Below are positions 29,249-34,740 of a DNA stretch of 34,740 nt, piece after piece (position 1 is the first letter of the stretch; every line of letters starts with the position of its first letter). The notes beneath the pieces are model-generated. The model was not told the origin of the DNA. It searched no databases and was given only the letters and a program-made list of their open reading frames with translations. The stretch comes from Duganella rivi. Its GTDB lineage: Bacteria; Pseudomonadota; Gammaproteobacteria; Burkholderiales; Burkholderiaceae_D. The position numbers were made by a program, and so were the translations under genes. The stretch lies in NCBI RefSeq assembly GCF_009857435.1, contig NZ_WWCK01000011.1:1-34740 (forward strand). Reading direction: 5' to 3'.

Positions 29249-29500
29249 ATGGCATCCGGTATTCTCGGAATTCTTAACGGCGTGGGGAGTCTCTCCTACA
29301 CCCCGACAGTAAATTCGCAAGTCCTATTAACCGCCTCTGGCAGTAGCGTTCCCGCAATCAGCATCAATGGCGTCAGCGGCTTGATAGCCTCGCAAGGAGT
29401 GACGTTGAAGTTGTTTGTCGGAGCAAATCAAACCCTGACAGTCGGTACCGTAGCAAGTACTACCGTACTCGTTTCTTGCCTGGAGGAAGAAGCACAATGA
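29249..29500 (+). CDS. Small beta-rich protein of the tail-fibre locus
   Basis: An 83-residue protein of Ser, Thr, Val and Gly strands (VLLTASGSSVPAISINGVSGLIASQGVTLKLFVGANQTLTVGTVASTTVLVSC). AAGGAAGG precedes the ATG. It resembles the 27208 gene product in general character and could be a fibre cap. Overlaps the next start by three bases. No family recognised. Confidence 0.62.
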   Translation: MASGILGILNGVGSLSYTPTVNSQVLLTASGSSVPAISINGVSGLIASQGVTLKLFVGANQTLTVGTVASTTVLVSCLEEEAQ

Positions 29501-29952
29501 AAATCGTTTTTGTTACTGATGGCCGCGTAGTCGGCACAGCCTTGCCTACCTCCCCGCTTGTGGTTGTTGAATGCCCTTCTCAAGACGTGGTGAAAATTTT
29601 AGTCGCGACCGAAACCCAGGTGGAAGAAGGCTGGACCCATGATGTAGTTGATGGCGTCGATGTATTCAGCAAACCTACGCCAAAACCGCCGACTGTTGGC
29701 CCGAATGAATTCCATTTTCTGTGGACAATTCAAGAGCAGATGGTTATTGAAGAACTTCGCGCCGATGACGTGGGCGTGAATCTGTTCATGCGCCGGCTGG
29801 ACGATCCGCGTACTACCGAGGTAGTACTGTCGGCGTCCGCTGTTCAAGCGGCGATCGCACACACCATTGACGCTTTGGTAGCGGCCGGCGTCATCGCACC
29901 AGAAAACCGCGACAAGCGGCTGGCGGCAATTATCAGCGGGAAGCCGGTATGA
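29497..29952 (+). CDS. Unknown protein, candidate tail-fibre assembly factor
   Basis: A 151-residue protein starting MKIVFVTDGRVVGTALPTSPLVVVECP, with a central acidic Pro-containing linker (FSKPTPKPPTVGPNEF) and a helical C-terminus (VVLSASAVQAAIAHTIDALVAAGVIAPENRDKRLAAIISGKPV). TGGAGGAAG precedes the ATG. Its place, directly after fibre genes, is where P2-like phages encode the fibre chaperone gpG, but I see no gpG motif. Confidence 0.6.
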   Translation: MKIVFVTDGRVVGTALPTSPLVVVECPSQDVVKILVATETQVEEGWTHDVVDGVDVFSKPTPKPPTVGPNEFHFLWTIQEQMVIEELRADDVGVNLFMRRLDDPRTTEVVLSASAVQAAIAHTIDALVAAGVIAPENRDKRLAAIISGKPV

Positions 29953-30284
29953 GCGCGGCGGTAATCGGGAAGCTGTTAGCTGAACTGGCCGAATCTCTGC
30001 GCGAGCGCGCGGCCAAGTTCGCTATCTTCCTGGTTTGTCAGCTCGCGCATGCCCTGGCGTCCCTGTGGATGCTTGCCGCGATCGTCACAGGAAGCGACCG
30101 CTACTGGCGGATTGCGCGCGGCTACGATCGCGTAGGCAACGCCGCCACCGGCGGCCTGGACACTGAAACGGTAAGCAGCCGCGCAAGCCGAGCCAGGAAA
30201 GAGGGGCGGCGCTGGGGCTGCATCTTATGTCGCATCCTTGACCGAATCGACCCCGACCATTGCAGCAAATCCGAAGGCGTATAA
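29949..30284 (+). CDS. Small membrane-associated protein of unknown function
   Basis: A 111-residue protein with one hydrophobic helix (residues about 23-46, AKFAIFLVCQLAHALASLWMLAAIV), then GSDRYWRIARGYDRVGNAATGG and a basic Cys-containing end (RRWGCILCRILDRIDPDHC). I have seen similar short proteins near tail or lysis genes of other proteobacterial phages, without known function. Overlaps the preceding gene by four bases; last gene of the V operon. Confidence 0.62.
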   Translation: MSAAVIGKLLAELAESLRERAAKFAIFLVCQLAHALASLWMLAAIVTGSDRYWRIARGYDRVGNAATGGLDTETVSSRASRARKEGRRWGCILCRILDRIDPDHCSKSEGV

Positions 30285-30316
30285 CGCGCCGCGGCCTCCG
30301 TAAATCCCTCCCTTTT

Positions 30317-30343
30317 CGGCCGGTTTCTGACAAAAACCGGCCG
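30317..30343 (+). terminator. Terminator of the V-to-fibre operon
   Basis: CGGCCGGTTT (30317-30326) pairs perfectly with AAACCGGCCG (30334-30343). The U tract is poor (AGTCATTTG). It separates the fibre operon from the FI promoter region. Confidence 0.75.
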
Positions 30344-30350
30344 AGTCATT

Positions 30351-30369
30351 TGTACCCGCTTCCACCACA
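30351..30369 (+). promoter_or_regulatory. Ogr-type site of the FI operon
   Basis: TGT-ACCCGCTTCCACC-ACA has the same 13-base spacer as the elements at 16596 and 23905. It lies 118 bases before the FI start, directly after a terminator, where P2 has its PF late promoter. No clear -10 was picked out between 30395 and 30420. Confidence 0.62.
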
Positions 30370-30487
30370 TTCGCAAGTTGATGCGCTTCCCGCACGCGCG
30401 CGGCAAGCTGTCGCCACTGTCAGCACACACAGCACCACGACCGCACCCGCGATCGCGGTTTATCACCACCACCAGGAGTAATTTTTT

Positions 30488-31666
30488 ATGGCAAACGACG
30501 ACTACCACCACGGTATCCGCGTCACCGAAGTCAACCAGGGTACGCGCCCTATCCGCACCGTATCGTCCTCGATCGTGGGCATGGTCTGCACCGCCGAGGA
30601 TGCAGACCCGGCAGTATTCCCGCTGGATACGCCCGTACTGCTGACCAACGTTGTAACCGCGCTGGGCAGCGCTGGCACCAAAGGCACCTTGCGCGCGGCG
30701 CTGGTAGCCATCGGCGCGCAGACCAAGCCGCTCACTGTGGTTGTGCGCGTGGCCGAAGGCGCGACGCCGGCGGAAACCGCCGCCAACGTCATCGGCACCG
30801 TAACGCCCCAGGGCAAATATACGGGCCTCAAGGCGCTGCTTGGCGCGCAAGGCCGCCTGAAGGTCAAGCCGCGCATCATCGGCGCGCCTTGGCTCGATAC
30901 GCAAGCCGTGGCGGCCGAAGTTGTAGCGACCGCGCAGAAGCTGCGCGCCTTCTCCTACGTTTCGGCCAATGGCTGCGCCACCAAGGAAGACGCGGCCGCC
31001 TACCGCGCGCTGTTCGCCGCCCGCGAAGTCATGGTCATTTGGCCTGAGTTCCTGGCGCTGGACACCGTAACCAAGAAAGAAACGGTAGTCCCGGCCGTGG
31101 CCTACGCCCTGGGCCTGCGCGCCAAGATCGACAACGATACTGGCTGGCATAAGACACTTTCTAACGTCGCGGTCAACGGCGTCACCGGCATTTCCAAAGA
31201 CGTGTTTTGGGACTTGCAAGACCCGAACACCGACGCGGGCTACCTGAACAGCAAGGAAATCACGACCCTGATTTGCGTGGATGGCTTCCGCTTCTGGGGT
31301 AGCCGCACCTGTTCCGATGATCCGCTGTTCGCCTTCGAGAACTACACCCGCACGGCGCAAATCCTGGCCGACACGATGGCCGAGGCGCATATGTGGGCCG
31401 TGGACAAGGATATGTACGCATCCCTGGTCAAAGACATCCTGAACGGCATCAACGCCAAGCTGGCGGCGCTGAAAGCCGGCGGCTACATCATCGACGGTAG
31501 CGCCTGGTATGACGACACGCTCAACAGTGTTGACGACCTCAAGGCCGGCAAGCTGCGCATCTCCTACGACTACACCCCGGTGCCGCCGCTGGAAGATTTG
31601 GAGCTGATCCAGCGCATTACGGATACCTACCTGATGGACTTCGCCGCCAGCATCGCGGCGTCCTGA
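30488..31666 (+). CDS. FI: Tail sheath protein gpFI
   Basis: A 392-residue P2 FI-type contractile sheath protein: YHHGIRVTEVNQGTRPIRTVSSSIVGMVCTAEDADPAVFPLDTPVLLTN, then GWHKTLSNVAVNGVTGISKDVFWDLQDPNTDAGYLNSKEITTLI, RFWGSRTCSDDPLFAFENYTRTAQILADTMAEAHMWAVDK and a C-terminal strand-helix (LRISYDYTPVPPLEDLELIQRIT). CAGGAG precedes the ATG. First gene of the operon that runs through D at 2479 across the circle junction. Confidence 0.96.
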   Translation: MANDDYHHGIRVTEVNQGTRPIRTVSSSIVGMVCTAEDADPAVFPLDTPVLLTNVVTALGSAGTKGTLRAALVAIGAQTKPLTVVVRVAEGATPAETAANVIGTVTPQGKYTGLKALLGAQGRLKVKPRIIGAPWLDTQAVAAEVVATAQKLRAFSYVSANGCATKEDAAAYRALFAAREVMVIWPEFLALDTVTKKETVVPAVAYALGLRAKIDNDTGWHKTLSNVAVNGVTGISKDVFWDLQDPNTDAGYLNSKEITTLICVDGFRFWGSRTCSDDPLFAFENYTRTAQILADTMAEAHMWAVDKDMYASLVKDILNGINAKLAALKAGGYIIDGSAWYDDTLNSVDDLKAGKLRISYDYTPVPPLEDLELIQRITDTYLMDFAASIAAS

Positions 31667-31699
31667 CCAATCACCAAACCATAGCAAGGAAAAGAGAGC

Positions 31700-32209
31700 A
31701 TGGGTTTACCTACCACCCTGAAAAACTTCGCTGTCTTCAATGACGGTAACAACTACCAGGGCCAAGTGTCGGAAGTCACTTTGCCGAAGCTGACCCGAAA
31801 GCTGGAAGACTGGCGCGGCGGCGGCATGAACGGCCCTATCAAACTGGACTACGGCCAGGAAGGTATGTCTATCGAATGCACCTACGGCGGCATCATGCGC
31901 ACGGTGCTGGAGCAATGGGGCTCGCTGACCCATGACGGCGTGCAAATGCGTTTCGCCGGCGCATACCAGGCCGAGGACAACGCAACCCCGGACGCGGTGG
32001 AAGTCGTCATGCGCGGCCGCCACGGCGAATTCGATTTCGGCAATGCCAAGCCAGGCGACGCCAGCCCGTTCAAAGTCAAGACCGAGCTGAGCTACTACAA
32101 GCTGACCATCAACGGCCAAGACATCATCGAAATCGACCTGGTGAACATGATCGAAAAAATCAACGGCGTGGACAACCTGGCGAAAGTCCGTACCGCGATC
32201 GGCCTGTAA
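31700..32209 (+). CDS. FII: Tail tube protein gpFII
   Basis: A 169-residue P2 FII-type tube protein: LPTTLKNFAVFNDGNNYQGQVSEVTLPKLTRKLEDWRGGGMNGPIKLDYGQEGMSIECTYGG, and the C-terminal YYKLTINGQDIIEIDLVNMIEKINGVDNLAKVRTAIGL. Hexamers stack into the inner tail tube. AAGGAAAAGAG precedes the ATG. Length matches P2. Confidence 0.95.
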   Translation: MGLPTTLKNFAVFNDGNNYQGQVSEVTLPKLTRKLEDWRGGGMNGPIKLDYGQEGMSIECTYGGIMRTVLEQWGSLTHDGVQMRFAGAYQAEDNATPDAVEVVMRGRHGEFDFGNAKPGDASPFKVKTELSYYKLTINGQDIIEIDLVNMIEKINGVDNLAKVRTAIGL

Positions 32210-32222
32210 TTCAAACCCAATC

Positions 32223-32240
32223 CCCGCCCGATCGGGCGGG
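32223..32240. promoter_or_regulatory. Perfect GC palindrome between FII and E
   Basis: CCCGCCCGATCGGGCGGG is an 18-bp perfect palindrome in the 61-base gap after the tube gene, without a U tract. It would form a strong hairpin in mRNA, probably protecting the abundant sheath/tube message or partly attenuating the E-T-U-D part. Confidence 0.7.
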
Positions 32241-32270
32241 ACACCCAACATAGAAAACTGAGGAATCACC

Positions 32271-32585
32271 ATGACCACCACCACCGTTAAAGACCCGAAC
32301 ACCTACACCCTGACCTCGCCTCTGCAACGCGGCAACCAGACCATCACCGACGTGACCTTGCGCCGCCCGCTGGCCGGCGAGCTGCGCGGCACCAAGCTGA
32401 CCGCCATCGTCGACCTGGATATCGACTCGATGGCAAAGGTGTTCCCGCGCATCACCACGCCGATGCTGACCGAGCAGGACGTGTACCGCCTGGACCCGGC
32501 CGACATTCTGCAATTGGGCGGGCTGTTCAACGCTTTTTTCTTGCCGAAGGAGCAGCCAGCGAACACGGAATCCCCGACCGAGTAG
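32271..32585 (+). CDS. E: Tail assembly chaperone gpE
   Basis: A 104-residue P2 gpE-type tail chaperone: NTYTLTSPLQRGNQTITDVTLRRPLAGELRGTKLTAIVDLDIDSMAKVFPRITTPMLTEQDVYRLDPADILQLGGLFNAFF. It lies before the tape-measure gene and contains near its end the slippery run used to make the longer E+E' form. GAGGAATCACC precedes the ATG. The two forms probably bind gpT during tail assembly. Confidence 0.92.
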   Translation: MTTTTVKDPNTYTLTSPLQRGNQTITDVTLRRPLAGELRGTKLTAIVDLDIDSMAKVFPRITTPMLTEQDVYRLDPADILQLGGLFNAFFLPKEQPANTESPTE

Positions 32586-32707
32586 AAAACGCGATGGCCG
32601 ATATCGCCGTGGTGTTCCATTGGACGCCACAGGCGATGGACGGCATGAGCCTGGCTGAACTGATGGACTGGCGCGAGCAAGCGCGCATACGAAGTGGGAA
32701 CGAGTAA
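32271..32707 (+). CDS. E+E': gpE+E' chaperone by -1 ribosomal frameshift
   Basis: The heptamer T TTT TTC (32534-32540) in the E frame allows a -1 slip. After 90 codons of E, reading resumes at 32540 and stays open for 55 codons to TAA 32705-32707, giving 145 residues. The extension contains EHGIPDRVENAMADIAVVFHW and ELMDWREQARIR, typical of P2-like E'. The stop abuts the T start. P2 uses a similar -1 slip at its T-rich run. The frame has no independent start with a good ribosome site. Confidence 0.85.
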
Positions 32708-34740
32708 ATGTCAAACGAACTGAAATTGCGCGTGCTGTTCGATATGGTGGACCGCGTAACGCGGCCGCTGCGCAATGTCCTGGAAGGGAACAAGGGCGCG
32801 GCTAAAGCACTGAGCGAAACCCGCAACCGGCTCAAAGAGCTGGGAAAGACGCAACAGGACGTGGGCGCGTTCCGCGAGCTGCGCACCGGATTGCGCGACA
32901 CCGACGCCCAGCTCGCCGCCGCGCAGCAGCGCGTTAGAACCCTGGCCGGCGAGATGGGGCGATCCGGCCCGCCGACCAGGGCGATGGCGCGGGATTTTGA
33001 AAGCGCGAAGCGGGCTGCAGCAGAATTGACCGCCACCCAGGCGCGGCAGCAAAACGAGCTGCGCGAGCTGCGCGGCCGCCTGGCCGGCGCGGGCATCGAC
33101 ACCCGCAGCCTGGCGCAGCACGAACGCAACTTGCGCGGCGAGATCGAATCAACCACGGCGGCGATGCGCCAGCAGCAAGCCCGCCTGGCTGAGCTGGCCG
33201 CGCGCGAGCGGCGCGTAGCCGAGGCGCGTAGCCGCATGGAACGCACCCAGGCAACCGCCGGCCGCCTGGCCGGTAGCGGCGCTGGCGCGCTGGCCGCCGG
33301 CGCTGTCACCGGCGCGGCATTGAAAGCACCTGTCACCGAGTACGCCAAGGCCGAGGATTCCGCTACCCAGCTCAAGGTTGCCTTGATGCGCGCCGGCGCG
33401 GTAGTTCCTCCCGAATTCCAGAAAATCAACGACCTGGCGATGAAGCTGGGCGACAAGCTGCCAGGCACCACCGCCGACTTCCAAGACATGATGACCATGT
33501 TGAGTCGCCAGGGCATCGGTGCGCAAACCATCCTGGGCGGCGTGGGAGAGGCCACCGCCTACCTGGGCGTCCAGCTCAAGAAAGCGCCGGCAGAGGCGGC
33601 CGAGTTCGCGGCGAAATTGCAGGACGCCACGCGCTCCACCGACAAGGAAATGATGGGCCTGATGGACGTTATCCAAAAGACGTTCTATCTCGGCGTGGAT
33701 GACAGCAACATGCTGCAAGGCTTCGCCAAGCTGTCGCCGGCAATGGACACGCTCAAGGTAAAAGGCCTGGAAGGGGCGAAAGCCCTGGCACCGTTGCTGG
33801 TCATGGCAGACCAGGCGGGCATGGCCGGCGAATCCGCCGGCAACGCATACCGCAAGATTTTCCAGATGTCGATGGACAAAGCGAAGATCGACAAGGCAAA
33901 CAAGCAGCTCGGCCCAGGTAACAAGCTGGAATTCACGAACGGTAAAGGCGAGTTCGGCGGCTTCGATCAAATGTTCAAGCAGTTCAAAAAGCTTGAAGGC
34001 CTCACCACGCAAAAGCGCCTGGGCGTGCTGAAAGAGGTATTCGGGGACGATGCGGAAACGCTGCAAGTCGTCGCGCTACTGATCGAAAAGGGCGCGAATG
34101 GCTACGGCGAAGTGCAAGCCAAGATGAACGCCCAGGCGTCCTTGCAGCAGCGCGTAAATACCCAGCTCGGCACCCTTAAGAATCTGTGGGAAGCTGCCGG
34201 CGGCACATTTACAAACGGCCTGGTAGCGATGGGCGATTCTATCTCGCCAGAACTGAAAGCCACCACCGAATGGCTGGGCGATATGGCGCAAAGCGTGGGA
34301 CAGTGGGCGCGCGAAAATCCGAAGCTGGCCGGCGGCCTGATGAAGACTGCCGCCGCCCTGGCCCTGGTGCTGACCGTGGGCGGCGGCCTCATGCTCACCG
34401 TGGCGTCCATTCTCGGCCCTATGGCGGTCCTGCGGTTCAGCATGACCACGCTGGGAATGCAGGGCGGGTTGCTGGCAAACGTGTTCCGCATGGCCGCCTC
34501 ACCGCTTCGCCTGGTTGGCTCGGCCATCATGTTCATCGGCCGCGCGCTACTGATGAACCCTATAGGCCTGACGATTACCGCTATTGGCCTGGCCGCGTAT
34601 GGCATCTACAAGTATTGGGGACCGATCAAAGAATTTTTCGGCGGCATTTGGGACGGCGTGAAGGCCGCCTTTGCCGGCGGTATTAGCGGCATCGGCGCGC
34701 TTATCGTGAACTGGTCCCCGCTCGGCCTGTTCTACCAGGG
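32708..34740 (+). CDS. T: Tail tape measure protein gpT, N-terminal and central part
   Basis: First 2033 bases of the tape-measure gene, which runs through the circular junction and ends at 1007. The whole protein has 970 residues, longer than the P2 gpT of about 815. Residues 1-190 are charged coiled-coil (LRELRGRLAGAG..., ARLAELAARERRVAEARSRMERTQ). Residues about 190-480 form the conserved tape-measure core (YAKAEDSATQLKVALMRAG, MDKAKIDKANKQLG). Hydrophobic segments from about residue 540 (TAAALALVLTVGGGLMLTVASILGPMAV, NPIGLTITAIGLAAYGIY) could insert in the host membrane. The ATG directly follows the E' stop. Confidence 0.94.
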   Translation, partial: MSNELKLRVLFDMVDRVTRPLRNVLEGNKGAAKALSETRNRLKELGKTQQDVGAFRELRTGLRDTDAQLAAAQQRVRTLAGEMGRSGPPTRAMARDFESAKRAAAELTATQARQQNELRELRGRLAGAGIDTRSLAQHERNLRGEIESTTAAMRQQQARLAELAARERRVAEARSRMERTQATAGRLAGSGAGALAAGAVTGAALKAPVTEYAKAEDSATQLKVALMRAGAVVPPEFQKINDLAMKLGDKLPGTTADFQDMMTMLSRQGIGAQTILGGVGEATAYLGVQLKKAPAEAAEFAAKLQDATRSTDKEMMGLMDVIQKTFYLGVDDSNMLQGFAKLSPAMDTLKVKGLEGAKALAPLLVMADQAGMAGESAGNAYRKIFQMSMDKAKIDKANKQLGPGNKLEFTNGKGEFGGFDQMFKQFKKLEGLTTQKRLGVLKEVFGDDAETLQVVALLIEKGANGYGEVQAKMNAQASLQQRVNTQLGTLKNLWEAAGGTFTNGLVAMGDSISPELKATTEWLGDMAQSVGQWARENPKLAGGLMKTAAALALVLTVGGGLMLTVASILGPMAVLRFSMTTLGMQGGLLANVFRMAASPLRLVGSAIMFIGRALLMNPIGLTITAIGLAAYGIYKYWGPIKEFFGGIWDGVKAAFAGGISGIGALIVNWSPLGLFYQ
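34614..34740. repeat. Terminal direct repeat, right copy (circular junction)
   Basis: Identical to 1-127 and part of the gpT coding sequence. It shows that the contig closes on itself. Confidence 0.95.

Noticed and set aside
30122..31687. A 521-codon leftward open frame opposite the sheath gene FI
   Set aside because: It lies antisense to a certain structural gene. Long antisense frames are common in GC-rich genes, and the product is low-complexity with no domain.

Overview
The window is a complete circular phage genome. Bases 1-127 recur exactly as 34614-34740, and the tape-measure gene reads through that junction in frame, so the unique circle is 34,613 bp. It is GC-rich. The virion genes are those of a P2-like temperate myophage (Peduoviridae type) in nearly P2 order. 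The replication gene resembles the Rep of the broad-host-range plasmid pBBR1. Together these suggest a high-GC proteobacterial host, perhaps Burkholderiales; the host is inferred, not shown.

Layout. From 13.7 to 23.0 kb lie portal Q and terminase P (leftward), then O-N-M-L-X, a lysis cassette (two holin-like membrane proteins, a muramidase, Rz with nested Rz1) and R-S (rightward). An adenine-type DNA methyltransferase is inserted leftward at 23.0-23.8 kb. V-W-J-I, a short H and a set of tail-tip genes, including a seven-repeat propeller-like protein, fill 24.0-30.3 kb. FI-FII-E/E'-T-U-D runs from 30.5 kb across the junction to 2.5 kb. Three intergenic TGT-N13-ACA elements look like sites for the Ogr-type late activator.

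From 2.6 to 13.7 kb the usual P2 lysogeny and replication block is absent: there is no tyrosine integrase, no recognisable attP, no rolling-circle gpA, no cox and no B. In its place are a zinc-ribbon protein with a serine recombinase, a CI-like repressor lacking the self-cleavage residues and divergent from a ribbon-helix-helix protein, the Ogr gene, a TOPRIM primase/ATPase, a leftward partition-like cassette (ParA, RHH protein, three small unknown proteins) and about 2 kb of mainly non-coding DNA rich in repeats. That DNA ends in an iteron-type origin next to a pBBR1-like Rep.

Interpretation. This looks like a P2-like phage-plasmid. A P2 virion and lysis programme is joined to a plasmid replicon that would maintain the prophage extrachromosomally. 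ParA, the RHH protein and shared TTGATATCAA palindromes would provide partition and regulation, and the serine recombinase could resolve multimers. The repressor would keep lytic genes silent without direct SOS cleavage. The RHH/Ogr/primase operon would start the lytic cascade, with Ogr turning on the late promoters.
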